From Rhizobiaceae bacterium (GTDB lineage: Bacteria; Pseudomonadota; Alphaproteobacteria; Rhizobiales; Rhizobiaceae), in contig JAHBYV010000004.1 in assembly GCA_019635795.1 (NCBI GenBank), forward strand, positions 162,680 through 226,679: a DNA stretch of 64,000 nt, in the 5' to 3' direction. How positions within the stretch are numbered: position 1 is the first letter of the stretch; every line of letters starts with the position of its first letter. A program made the position numbers and the translations under genes. This document shows positions 1-8,216 of the stretch, piece by piece. Below the pieces are notes generated by a model that was not told the origin of the DNA, searched no databases, and was given only the letters and a program-made list of their open reading frames with translations.

Positions 1-1
1 T

Positions 2-1573
2 CTCTCATTCTACCCCGATGCCAAGATCGGCATTTTGGGACCGAACGGTGCCGGTAAATCTACCATTTTGCGCATCATGGCGGGAATGGACAAAGAATAT
101 TCCGGCGAAGCTTGGCTCGCCGAGGGGGCGACCGTCGGCTATCTGGCACAGGAGCCGCAGCTTGACCCATCCAAGAACGTTTTTGAGAACGTCATGGATG
201 GCGTAGCGAAAAAGACGGCCATCATTGAGCGCTACAATGAGCTGATGATGAATTATTCCGACGAAACTGCGGATGAATCGGCCCATCTCCAGGACGAGAT
301 GGATCGGCTGAACCTGTGGGATCTGGAACAGCAGGTCGAAATGGCGATGGACGCGCTGGCTTGCCCGCCGAAAGACGCCGATGTGACCAAGCTTTCCGGT
401 GGTGAACGCAGGCGTGTGGCGCTGTGCCGTCTGCTTCTGGAACAGCCGGACCTGCTTCTGCTCGACGAACCTACCAACCACCTTGATGCAGAAACTACCG
501 CATGGTTGGAAAAGCATTTGCGCGCCTATCCCGGTGCTGTGTTGATCATCACACACGACCGATACTTCCTCGATAATGTTACCGGTTGGATTCTCGAGCT
601 CGATCGTGGTCGCAGTATTCCATACGAGGGGAATTACACCGCCTACCTTGAGGCAAAGGCGAAACGCTTGCGTCAGGAAGGACGCGAGGACGATGCACGA
701 CAGAAGGCTATTTCTCGCGAGAGGGAGTGGATTGCTTCCAGCCCGAAAGCGCGGCAATCCAAATCCAAGGCGCGTATCAAGGCGTTTGAGGAATTGCTGG
801 AACAGGCGGATAGCCGCAGGCCCACCGATACGCAGATCGTCATTCCGCATGGGGAACGGCTTGGCAATGTTGTCATCGAAGTTGAAGGACTTTCCAAGGG
901 CTATGGCGACCGACTGCTGATTGAGGACCTTTCCTTCAAGCTCCCGCCCGGCGGCATCGTCGGTGTGATTGGTCCAAACGGTGCGGGCAAAACCACATTG
1001 TTTCGCATGATTACCGGTCAGGAAAAGCCAGATCAGGGTTCGATCCGGGTCGGTGAAACCGTCCGTCTGGGCTATGTGGATCAAAGCCGCGACGCGCTGG
1101 ACCCTAACAAGACCGTTTGGGAGGAAATCTCTGGCGGCGCGGAAGTGGTGAAGCTTGGAAAGTTCGAAGCCAATACGCGTGCGTATTGCTCCTCGTTCAA
1201 TTTCCGCGGCGGCGACCAGCAGCAAAAGGTCGGGAATTTGTCAGGTGGTCAACGCAACCGCGTTCACCTTGCAAAGATGCTGCGCACCGGCGGCAATGTC
1301 CTTCTGCTCGACGAACCGACAAACGATCTGGACACCGAAACACTCGCGGCGCTGGAAGATGCGCTTGAGAATTTCGGCGGCTGCGCGGTTATCATCAGCC
1401 ACGACCGTATGTTCCTCGATCGTCTTGCCACCCACATTCTGGCTTTCGAAGGCGATAGCCATGTTGAATGGTTCGAAGGAAACTTCGAGGATTATGAACA
1501 GGATAAAATCCGTCGCCTTGGTCCCGAAGCGGTCAACCCGCACCGCATGACCTATAAGCGTCTGACACGCTAA
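2..1573 (+). CDS. ettA: EttA-type ABC-F ATPase (5' end outside window)
   Basis: This is the 3' part of an ABC-F protein; the reading frame is open from base 2, so the true start lies upstream and roughly 30 residues are missing. Two ATP-binding cassettes are visible: Walker A GPNGAGKST and signature LSGGERRR in the first, GPNGAGKTT and LSGGQRNR in the second, each with a DEPTNxLD Walker B. There are no membrane segments, as expected for ABC-F proteins. The length and the close spacing of motifs fit EttA, the energy-dependent translational throttle that binds the ribosomal E site and gates early elongation by ADP/ATP ratio. The assignment to EttA rather than Uup or another ABC-F rests on overall similarity. 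A strong hairpin terminator follows the stop codon. Confidence 0.93.
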   Translation, partial: LSFYPDAKIGILGPNGAGKSTILRIMAGMDKEYSGEAWLAEGATVGYLAQEPQLDPSKNVFENVMDGVAKKTAIIERYNELMMNYSDETADESAHLQDEMDRLNLWDLEQQVEMAMDALACPPKDADVTKLSGGERRRVALCRLLLEQPDLLLLDEPTNHLDAETTAWLEKHLRAYPGAVLIITHDRYFLDNVTGWILELDRGRSIPYEGNYTAYLEAKAKRLRQEGREDDARQKAISREREWIASSPKARQSKSKARIKAFEELLEQADSRRPTDTQIVIPHGERLGNVVIEVEGLSKGYGDRLLIEDLSFKLPPGGIVGVIGPNGAGKTTLFRMITGQEKPDQGSIRVGETVRLGYVDQSRDALDPNKTVWEEISGGAEVVKLGKFEANTRAYCSSFNFRGGDQQQKVGNLSGGQRNRVHLAKMLRTGGNVLLLDEPTNDLDTETLAALEDALENFGGCAVIISHDRMFLDRLATHILAFEGDSHVEWFEGNFEDYEQDKIRRLGPEAVNPHRMTYKRLTR

Positions 1574-1581
1574 GTGTTGTT

Positions 1582-1620
1582 CCACCGCGCCCGCTCAGTG
1601 TCGGCGCGGTGGGCTTTCTT
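1582..1620 (+). terminator. Terminator after ettA
   Basis: A 10-bp perfect stem (arms at 1582-1591 and 1603-1612, CCACCGCGCC with its complement) encloses an 11-base loop and is followed by GCTTTCTT. It starts 9 bases after the ettA stop, so it is a likely intrinsic terminator. Confidence 0.8.
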
Positions 1621-1702
1621 CTGACGCAGTTCTGGCGTAAACGGCGCTTGCAGCTGCGAGTCGCGCGGTGAATCAGAGCCTCGTGAGTGAAAGAAGACCT
1701 GC

Positions 1703-2818
1703 ATGAATCGTGTTATCATCAGCGGAATTGGCATCGAAATTCCCAAAGCGGTGGTAACCAACGATGAGCTGGTCGCCAGTTTCAATGCCTGGGTCGATCA
1801 GGAAAATGCGCGGCGGGTTGGAACCGGCCTCGAACCGCTGCAAAAATCCTCTGCCGAGTTTATTGAACATGCTTCGGGCATTCGCGAACGTCATATGATT
1901 GATCGCGAAGGTGTGCTGGATCCCAGTCGCATGGCCCCTCTAATCGCACAGCGGGACGATGACGAGCTTTCAGTTGAGGCCGAGTTCGGTTTGGCAGCGG
2001 CCCGCCGTGCCATTGAACATGCTGGGTGCAAGGCGTCAGATATTGATCTGGTAATCTGTTCATCGTCGCACCACCAACGCCCATATCCAGCCATTGCGAT
2101 CGAGATTCAGAATGCGCTCGGTACATCAGGGGCTGGGTTTGACATGGGGCTGGGCTGCTCATCCGCAGCAGCAGCGCTGCATGTCGCCAGCAATATGATC
2201 CGTTCGGGCGCTCACAAGCGAATTCTGGTTGTCGTTCCAGAGATAGTGACCTCGCCATTGGATTTCCGTGACCGCCAAACCCATTTCATTTTTGGAGACG
2301 CTGCTGTCGCGATGGTTGTTGAACCGCGGAACGGCAGACGCTCTGGACGCTTCGAAGTAATCGACACGCGGGCATGGACGCAGTTCTCATCCAACATTCG
2401 CAATAATCTGGGCTTTATCACGCGGTCTGAGCAGGAAAATCCATATCGGATTGACCTCGAAGGAAACCTTATCAAGCAGGTTGGGAACAAGGTGTTCAAG
2501 GAAGTGACCGTGGCGGGCCACAAATTTATCGTTGATTTCCTGCACCATCACGATTTGACGCCAAACGATATGCGCCGGTTCTGGTTGCATCAGGCAAATG
2601 CACGCATGAATGCGATGATCCTCAAGCTGGCATTTGGGCAGGAGGTTGGTCATGATCGTGCGCCGATGGTGCTGGATCGATATGGCAACACGGCCGGCGC
2701 GGGCGCTGTGATTGCACTCAAGGAGAATCACGAAGATATGCAGACGGGTGACTATGGCCTGCTGTGTGCTTTCGGTGCGGGCTATTCTATTGGCGGCGCT
2801 CTGTTGCGAATGATGTGA
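1703..2818 (+). CDS. Beta-ketoacyl-ACP synthase III-like (FabH family) enzyme
   Basis: This is a thiolase-fold condensing enzyme of the FabH family, 371 residues, longer than the ~320 of housekeeping FabH. The catalytic triad is visible: Cys152 in GLGCSSAAAA, a His near residue 296 in WLHQANARMN, and an Asn near 329 in YGNTAGAG. FabH enzymes condense an acyl-CoA with malonyl-ACP. The extra length between residues 30 and 90 and the isolated position away from plsX or fabD suggest a specialised paralogue, perhaps for unusual or very-long-chain acyl groups, but the substrate cannot be read from the sequence. It is monocistronic between the ettA terminator and a convergent DUF2293 gene. Confidence 0.85.
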   Translation: MNRVIISGIGIEIPKAVVTNDELVASFNAWVDQENARRVGTGLEPLQKSSAEFIEHASGIRERHMIDREGVLDPSRMAPLIAQRDDDELSVEAEFGLAAARRAIEHAGCKASDIDLVICSSSHHQRPYPAIAIEIQNALGTSGAGFDMGLGCSSAAAALHVASNMIRSGAHKRILVVVPEIVTSPLDFRDRQTHFIFGDAAVAMVVEPRNGRRSGRFEVIDTRAWTQFSSNIRNNLGFITRSEQENPYRIDLEGNLIKQVGNKVFKEVTVAGHKFIVDFLHHHDLTPNDMRRFWLHQANARMNAMILKLAFGQEVGHDRAPMVLDRYGNTAGAGAVIALKENHEDMQTGDYGLLCAFGAGYSIGGALLRMM

Positions 2819-2821
2819 GGA

Positions 2822-3133
2822 TTAAATTTCCGAATCGTCAGGGTCCAGGAGTCGCGTTGCTCTCCACCTGGTAAGGACTTCATTGGTCTCGTCGATCACG
2901 AAGAAGCGGGCTGAATCGCGATCATATCCTTCTTCGAGCAACTTTTCATAATCTGTGTGCTGGTGGCGGATGTGAGCGACCGTTGCGAGCCAAACAGCAA
3001 CCGACGGCGGAAGCGTTTTCATGTGCGCGCTGTTGGCTTCTGATCGAATGGCCTCAGCATCTGCGTAAGGAGCGAGCGGGATCAGGGCAGTTAAAGCCTT
3101 GGCTAATGCTCGTTGCCTTTGCGTTGCCATCAA
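2822..3133 (-). CDS. DUF2293 domain protein
   Basis: This is a 103-residue soluble protein of unknown function. The central part, around IRHQHTDYEKLLEEGYDRD and the following ARFFV, matches what I know of the DUF2293 family, which is common in Rhizobiales and has a conserved RHxxTxYxxLLxxGxxRxxAR pattern. No signal peptide or membrane segment is present. It converges on the FabH-like gene with 3 bases between stop codons and is divergent from the ArsR-methyltransferase gene. No function is proposed. Confidence 0.7.
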   Translation of the reverse strand: MMATQRQRALAKALTALIPLAPYADAEAIRSEANSAHMKTLPPSVAVWLATVAHIRHQHTDYEKLLEEGYDRDSARFFVIDETNEVLTRWRATRLLDPDDSEI

Positions 3134-3254
3134 ATCGGTCGTCGCGCTTGTGTTGAAACTTGTGTCATCAAATAATGCTTTTTGTCGATGATCGATGTTT
3201 CGTCCAGTTCGTTCGCCAAATTCTTGTCATTCGCTTGCATGGTATCTCTTTTTC

Positions 3255-3274
3255 ACATAAAGATATGTTTATGT
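3255..3274. promoter_or_regulatory. Palindrome upstream of the ArsR-methyltransferase gene
   Basis: Perfect 7-bp inverted arms ACATAAA and TTTATGT flank the 6-base spacer gatatg, ending 19 bases before the start codon of the ArsR-type regulator. The symmetry, the AT-rich core and the position fit an ArsR-family operator, probably used for autoregulation of this gene and metF. Binding is inferred. Confidence 0.65.
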
Positions 3275-3293
3275 CTTTTGTGGATCGGCCGCA

Positions 3294-4295
3294 ATGCGCG
3301 TCTCTTTGAACAGGGTTGTTGATCGCTTGAAGGCTGCGGCTGAAACCAGCCGCATGCGTATTCTCGCGCTCCTGTCTCATGGCGACCTCACCGTTTCTGA
3401 TTTGACAGAGATCCTTAATCAGTCTCAGCCTCGCGTTTCTCGGCACCTGAGGCTGTTGCTTGAGGCTGGGTTGATCGATCGGTATCAGGAAGGATCGTGG
3501 GCATTTTTTCGCATAACGGACGTTGAAGCTGACCGCGCATTTGTAAAAGGTTTGATCGGGCGCATAGATGGCGCTGATGTACAGGTGCAACGCGATCTGG
3601 AGCGATTGGGCGAAGTCAAACAGCGCAGGCAGGATGCGGCACGCGCCTATTTTTCAGAACATGCCGAAAGCTGGGATCAGATCCGTACGCTGCATGCGCC
3701 GGACAAGGCGGTGGAAGCTGCCATCCTCAAGCTCGTCGGCAAGCGCGCTTTCCAGTCAATGCTTGATCTTGGCACGGGAACAGGGCGGCTGCTTGAAATT
3801 CTCGCACCCAACTATACCCGCGGCGTCGGCATAGATCTGTCACGGGAAATGCTTGCAATTGCGCGGGCTAACCTTGATCGGGCTGGTGTTACACATGCGC
3901 AAGTACGGCAGGGCGACATATTTGCGGCCAACGTTGAACGTAACGCGTTTGATCTGGTCACGATGCACCAGGTGCTCCATTATCTGGACGATCCGGCGCG
4001 AGCAATTCGCGAAGCGGCTCGCATGTTGCGGCCTGCCGGACGCCTTATAGTCGTAGATTTTGCACCGCATTCCCTTGAAATCTTGCGCGATAAGCACGCG
4101 CACCAGCGTCTCGGATTCGCAGACCAGCAGATTGGCGAATGGTTCGAGGCGGCAGAGCTGCGGCTCGAAGATACCACAGAGTTTAAGCCTTCGGCTCCCG
4201 CAGACGACAAGCTGACTGTAAAGCTTTGGCTTGGGCGCGATCAGCGCTTGTTGATAGCCGATAATGTCACAGATGAATCACGAGTAGTTGCCTGA
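3294..4295 (+). CDS. ArsR-family regulator fused to a SAM-dependent methyltransferase domain
   Basis: The 333-residue protein joins an N-terminal winged helix of the ArsR family (about residues 5-85, with DLTEILNQSQPRVSRHLRLL as recognition region) to a class I methyltransferase domain (about 110-300) with an intact motif I, LDLGTGTGRLLEIL, and an acidic end of strand 2 (GIDLSREML). No cysteine-rich metal site is evident in the winged helix, so metal sensing is unlikely. Its stop codon overlaps the metF start by one base, so the two are co-transcribed. By analogy with the ArsR-type SahR regulators of methionine metabolism in Proteobacteria, it may sense SAM or S-adenosylhomocysteine through the methyltransferase domain; that part is inference. 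The ATG at 3294 is the first in-frame start after the palindrome. Confidence 0.85.
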   Translation: MRVSLNRVVDRLKAAAETSRMRILALLSHGDLTVSDLTEILNQSQPRVSRHLRLLLEAGLIDRYQEGSWAFFRITDVEADRAFVKGLIGRIDGADVQVQRDLERLGEVKQRRQDAARAYFSEHAESWDQIRTLHAPDKAVEAAILKLVGKRAFQSMLDLGTGTGRLLEILAPNYTRGVGIDLSREMLAIARANLDRAGVTHAQVRQGDIFAANVERNAFDLVTMHQVLHYLDDPARAIREAARMLRPAGRLIVVDFAPHSLEILRDKHAHQRLGFADQQIGEWFEAAELRLEDTTEFKPSAPADDKLTVKLWLGRDQRLLIADNVTDESRVVA

Positions 4296-5218
4296 TGTCC
4301 CAGTCCAGATTTTCGCGCCTTCCTGATCTTGGAGACCGCATCAAGGTTTCTTTCGAGTTCTTTCCGCCCAAATCCGATGAAATGGAAACGCGGCTTTGGG
4401 AGACTGTGAAGCGCCTTGAACCGCTTGATCCGCATTTTGTTTCGGTCACGTATGGGGCAGGAGGCACCACACGAGAACGAACGGCTAGAACGGTCGGTCG
4501 TATTCTGGCCGAAACAACTCTTTCGCCGGCAGCGCACTTGACCTGCATTGACGCCACGCGCGATGAGGTCGATGCCGTTATCCGGCAGTTTGTTGATCTG
4601 GGCGTCAAGCGGTTCGTGGCGCTTCGTGGCGACCCGGCATCTGGAGTTGGCACGCGCTATCAGCCGCACGAAGGTGGGTATACCAATGGTGCAGACATGG
4701 TTGGCGCCATTGCCAGGCATGGAAATTTCGATATTTCCGTTTCTGCCTATCCGGAGAAGCATCCGGAAAGCCCGGATTTTGCGACAGATATTGATATGCT
4801 CAAGCGCAAGGTTGATAGCGGCGCTACGCGGGCGATTACTCAGTTCTTCTTTGACAACGATATTTATGAGCGTTTTGTCGAGCGTGTGCGCAGGGCAGGG
4901 ATTTATATCCCGATCGTGCCCGGCATATTGCCCGTGCATAATATCAAGCAGGTTGGGAATTTCTCAGCGCGCGCAGGTGCTCACGTGCCTGCCTGGCTGC
5001 TGGAACGCTTTGACGGGTTGGAAAACGACCCTCAGACACACATGCTTGTGGCCGCGGCAGTGGCTGCGGAGCAGGTGCTTGACCTTATCGAGCGCGGCGT
5101 GGGCGATTTCCATTTTTACACCATGAATCGTGCCGATCTGGCATTTGCGATCTGCCATATGATTGGAGTCAGGCCGAAGCCGAACCGTGTTGGCGATCTG
5201 ACTTCGGCTGCTGCATAG
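4295..5218 (+). CDS. metF: 5,10-methylenetetrahydrofolate reductase
   Basis: The 307-residue protein reduces 5,10-methylene-THF to 5-methyl-THF, the methyl donor for methionine synthesis, using FAD and NAD(P)H. Family motifs are clear: FEFFPPKSDEME at the N-terminus, VTYGAGGTTRERT, LVALRGDP-type loop (FVALRGDPASG), and ITQFFFDND. Length matches bacterial MetF (about 300). It overlaps the upstream ArsR-methyltransferase gene by one base (TGATG), which makes a two-gene methionine-cycle unit. An intrinsic terminator follows 12 bases after the stop. Confidence 0.96.
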   Translation: MSQSRFSRLPDLGDRIKVSFEFFPPKSDEMETRLWETVKRLEPLDPHFVSVTYGAGGTTRERTARTVGRILAETTLSPAAHLTCIDATRDEVDAVIRQFVDLGVKRFVALRGDPASGVGTRYQPHEGGYTNGADMVGAIARHGNFDISVSAYPEKHPESPDFATDIDMLKRKVDSGATRAITQFFFDNDIYERFVERVRRAGIYIPIVPGILPVHNIKQVGNFSARAGAHVPAWLLERFDGLENDPQTHMLVAAAVAAEQVLDLIERGVGDFHFYTMNRADLAFAICHMIGVRPKPNRVGDLTSAAA

Positions 5219-5229
5219 TCACGGAACGA

Positions 5230-5260
5230 CGAAAGGCCGGGTGATTGACCCGGCCTTTCG
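5230..5260 (+). terminator. Terminator after metF
   Basis: A 13-bp perfect stem starting CGAAAGGCCGGGT (5230-5242) pairs with 5248-5260 across a 5-base loop. The downstream tract is not T-rich, but the stem itself ends in CCTTTCG. It is probably a strong intrinsic terminator and may also serve the convergent small ORF at 5299-5385. Confidence 0.8.
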
Positions 5261-5298
5261 CAATCTTCTGTGCCTGAGAAGTCAAGCTGCCTTTGGGG

Positions 5299-5385
5299 CT
5301 AGGGCAGGACACCCATTATAAGCGCGCCTACAAAAGCGAAAGCAGCACAAAACATGATAGCGTTTAGTGGCCTTGTAAGTCCCAT
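5299..5385 (-). CDS. Small single-span membrane protein (28 codons)
   Basis: This short ORF has a very strong ribosome binding site, GAGGAGG, six bases before its ATG at 5385. The product is only 28 residues: a short polar start (MGLTRPLNA) followed by one hydrophobic stretch of about 17 residues (IMFCAAFAFVGALIMG) and a VLP end, so it would be a small inner-membrane protein. It lies alone between the metF terminator and the decarboxylase gene, read towards metF. I do not recognise a named family; the Shine-Dalgarno strength and membrane-span architecture are the evidence. It falls below the size cutoff of most gene finders. Confidence 0.6.
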   Translation of the reverse strand: MGLTRPLNAIMFCAAFAFVGALIMGVLP

Positions 5386-5671
5386 GCATAGCCTCCTCAA
5401 CCAAAGAGCTATTGGTGTGAGTCTAAGGCAGTTTGCGTCTCCGGCAAGCGTAAATTTTGCTGCATTGCGACAAGTCTGTGACAAAAGCGACCTTATTCAG
5501 GCGGTTTTGTGAGTAGTTCCAAGAACATAACAGACCGAAACATTCTGTGAAAAAAATTTTGATCAACCGATCAAACTGAACCAGATCGGGCAAATTCGTC
5601 GTCATTGGCGGGCAGGTTTCTTCAAATCCAAAAAACAAATAGGCTCTCTGGCGCAGGACACGAGGTCGCCA

Positions 5672-6913
5672 ATGAAGAGATTCGAAAACGCACGCGAAGC
5701 AGCTCTGACGCTGCGGCCGGATGTTCCGGTTTACTGCTTCAGACCGGATGTGCTGAAAGCCGACGCTCGCCGCTTTATGGGCATGTTTCCCGGACGAACA
5801 GCATATGCCGTCAAGACAAATGGTGAGGAATTAGTCTTGCGAACCTTGGCGCAAGCAGGCGTATCGATGTTTGATGTTGCCTCGCCCGGTGAGTTTGAAG
5901 CGGTACGTGCGGTCTCGCCTGATGCCGAGATGATCTATATGCACCCGGTCAAGGCTCAGTCGGACATTCGGCTGGCCCTGGAAACCTACGGAATTCGGGT
6001 ACTTGCAGTCGATCACGAGGACGAGGTCGCCAAATTGACGCCAATCGTCAGGGCTCTCGACATTGATCCAGCTTCAATTACCGTTTTCGTTCGCATCCAG
6101 ACGAAGGGACACGCCGCCTACGAGCTTTCAAAGAAGTTTGGCGCCAGTCCATCTCACGCGGTTGAAATTGGCGAACGTTTGAACAGGATTGGCTACAGGG
6201 TGGGGCTTTGCTTCCATGTTGGCAGCCAAATCGAAGATCCCGACACCTATGAGCGCGCTTTGGCGTCGGCAGATTGGGTGAGAAACAGAATGAGCTTCGA
6301 CCTTGCGGGTCTGGATGTTGGAGGCGGGTTTCCGGCTGATTATGGGCACGACCCAAACAGCAGGAAGCCACCAATGCCTGAACTGGGACAATTGATGTCA
6401 CGGCTGCGCGGAGATCTGAAGGAGTACGGTTTTGAGGGCCTGCCGCTGGTGGCAGAGCCGGGGCGGGTCATAGTGGCTCGCGCATTTTCACTTATCGTGC
6501 GCGTGCTCTTGCGCAAAGGCCGTCGCCTTTACATCAATGACGGCATATGGGCTTCGCTATCGGATAGCTGGACAGGCAAGATAACTCTGCCAGCGCGCTA
6601 CATTCCCGATCCAGCCATCAAGAGCCGCGCGGGAGAGGCGAGTAAGATCGTTCCCTTCCGGGTTTGCGGCGCTACATGCGATTCAGTCGACATACTTTCC
6701 CGGCCGTTCTGGCTGCCTGAAAGCGTTCATACCGGGGACTGGATCGAGATAGGGCACATTGGTGCCTATTCTCTTTCCCTGCGTACGCGATTCAACGGCT
6801 TTTACCCGGACACCTTTGTTGAAGTGGCAACGCCATTTGAAGATGGCGAGGCTCCCGAAGGTTTCGCAAGCCTTGAGACGATGGCTGGAGCGACGGATTT
6901 GCCGTCGAGCTGA
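5672..6913 (+). CDS. PLP-dependent group IV decarboxylase (ornithine/diaminopimelate decarboxylase family)
   Basis: The 413-residue protein has the alanine-racemase-fold decarboxylase layout: the PLP lysine in TAYAVKTNGE (about residue 49), the glycine-rich phosphate site LDVGGGFPADY, EPGR (AEPGRVIVA) and the catalytic CDSVD near residue 335. The CDSVD form is typical of ornithine and related diamine decarboxylases, so putrescine synthesis is the likely role; lysine or another basic substrate cannot be excluded. Family length is about 380-420. The 270-base leader upstream is long enough to hold a regulatory RNA, and alphaproteobacterial ornithine decarboxylase genes are known to carry the speF motif, but I could not confirm it here. 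It converges on the transglycosylase gene with 7 bases between. Confidence 0.85.
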   Translation: MKRFENAREAALTLRPDVPVYCFRPDVLKADARRFMGMFPGRTAYAVKTNGEELVLRTLAQAGVSMFDVASPGEFEAVRAVSPDAEMIYMHPVKAQSDIRLALETYGIRVLAVDHEDEVAKLTPIVRALDIDPASITVFVRIQTKGHAAYELSKKFGASPSHAVEIGERLNRIGYRVGLCFHVGSQIEDPDTYERALASADWVRNRMSFDLAGLDVGGGFPADYGHDPNSRKPPMPELGQLMSRLRGDLKEYGFEGLPLVAEPGRVIVARAFSLIVRVLLRKGRRLYINDGIWASLSDSWTGKITLPARYIPDPAIKSRAGEASKIVPFRVCGATCDSVDILSRPFWLPESVHTGDWIEIGHIGAYSLSLRTRFNGFYPDTFVEVATPFEDGEAPEGFASLETMAGATDLPSS

Positions 6914-6920
6914 GCGGCCT

Positions 6921-8120
6921 TTACAGGCTGCTGAGCAATTGGCGGGTCGGCCATCCATCAACGATGAGACCGAGGCGAATTTGCTCCTGTCTCACCGCCT
7001 CGCGGGTGTTGGTCCCCAACACCCCGTCTACTGAGCCGACATTGTAACCTCGCTCTTCAAGCTTGGTTTGCAGCGCCTTCATTTCTTCAAAGCTGAGACT
7101 GTCCCCGGACTGTCTCTTCTCAAATGGCGGCGCGCCTGCCAACTGAGCGGCGAGATTGGCGGCTGTCAGCGTGTAGGTTCCAGATTGGTTCCACTGCAAA
7201 TAGACGTCATAGTTATCGTAGCTCAGAAAAGCCGGCCCCTGATGGCCCATGGGGAGAACAAGCCCGGCCTTCAAGCCATTGTCGCGAATGGGGGAGCCAT
7301 CCCGGTTGGTGATTCCCCATTTAATCCACTGCGAAACCGGCAGTTTGTTTTCCCTGCCAGTCTGCTCCCAAGGGAGGGTGTCAGGCACCCGCACTTCTTC
7401 GATCCAAGGCTCACCGCGCTTCCACCCACGGGAAAGGATCTTGTTCGCTGTAGTCATGATGACATCGGCGGGGCTATTGCGAAGGTCAATGATGCCATTG
7501 CCGTCGCCATCGATGCCACGCAACAGGTAGTCAGACGGCAATATCTGCGTTTGTCCGACCTCGCCCGCCCATGCGCCCTTGACATCAACCGGCAATGTGC
7601 CGCTGTCGAAAAGCTTGAGCAACGGTATGATCTGCGGGCGGAAAAGCGTAGGTCTGCGGCAATCATGCGCTAGTGTTACAAGCGCGTTCAGCGTTCCGAA
7701 ATTGCCTTGGACCGCACCGAAATCGGTTTCAAGCGCCCAAAAGGCAGCTATTACTGGCCCCGGCACACCGAATTCAGCTTCGGCTCGCGAAAATACATCA
7801 GCATATTTCTTGAGATTCGCCGCACCTTGCTTGAGGCGATAGGCTGAGATCATACGCTCAGAAAATTGCAGGAAGTTTTGTGAGAAAACGCCTTGGGAGC
7901 GGTCGCGCTTAAGGACTTCCGGGTCAATCCTCGCATTGTCCAGCGCGGCCAGGCCGGTTGGACCGACGCCTGCCGCTTGTGCTTCCTCGTGCACGGCTGC
8001 TTTCCATGCAGAAAATTCCCCGCCGCATTCTTGCGCGTAGGCGAGGGAGGTTGAGCCCAGCAAGACAAGAGCAATTGCGCCCGCGCGGCGGGCAACCGAG
8101 GATCGAAGCATTATACGCAT
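6921..8120 (-). CDS. Lytic murein transglycosylase, MltB type, with peptidoglycan-binding domain
   Basis: A periplasmic enzyme that cleaves the MurNAc-GlcNAc bond with formation of 1,6-anhydroMurNAc. The chosen start (ATG at 8120) gives a clean signal peptide (MRIMLRSSVARRAGAIALVLL, ending SLAYA); the longer ORF upstream adds an unlikely leader. An SLT_2 (MltB) catalytic domain follows, with the catalytic Glu in FWALETDFGAVQGN and the family's WAGEVGQTQILPSDYL segment. A C-terminal PG_binding_1 repeat (SFEEMKALQTKLEERGYNVG and GVLGTNTREAVR) ends the 399-residue protein. Its anhydro-muropeptide products would be the substrate of AmpD, encoded 2 kb away. Confidence 0.92.
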   Translation of the reverse strand: MRIMLRSSVARRAGAIALVLLGSTSLAYAQECGGEFSAWKAAVHEEAQAAGVGPTGLAALDNARIDPEVLKRDRSQGVFSQNFLQFSERMISAYRLKQGAANLKKYADVFSRAEAEFGVPGPVIAAFWALETDFGAVQGNFGTLNALVTLAHDCRRPTLFRPQIIPLLKLFDSGTLPVDVKGAWAGEVGQTQILPSDYLLRGIDGDGNGIIDLRNSPADVIMTTANKILSRGWKRGEPWIEEVRVPDTLPWEQTGRENKLPVSQWIKWGITNRDGSPIRDNGLKAGLVLPMGHQGPAFLSYDNYDVYLQWNQSGTYTLTAANLAAQLAGAPPFEKRQSGDSLSFEEMKALQTKLEERGYNVGSVDGVLGTNTREAVRQEQIRLGLIVDGWPTRQLLSSL

Positions 8121-8216
8121 GGTGCGGCTGTTGCCCGGCACTTTCGTCAAAAATGTGATCGAACAGATGCATGGCAGCCATGCAAGAGTTCGGACCAAAT
8201 GACCGTTAATTATTTG

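Noticed and set aside
5-1225. A 406-codon open frame antisense to ettA
   Set aside because: No domains; ettA has all ABC-F motifs on the other strand.
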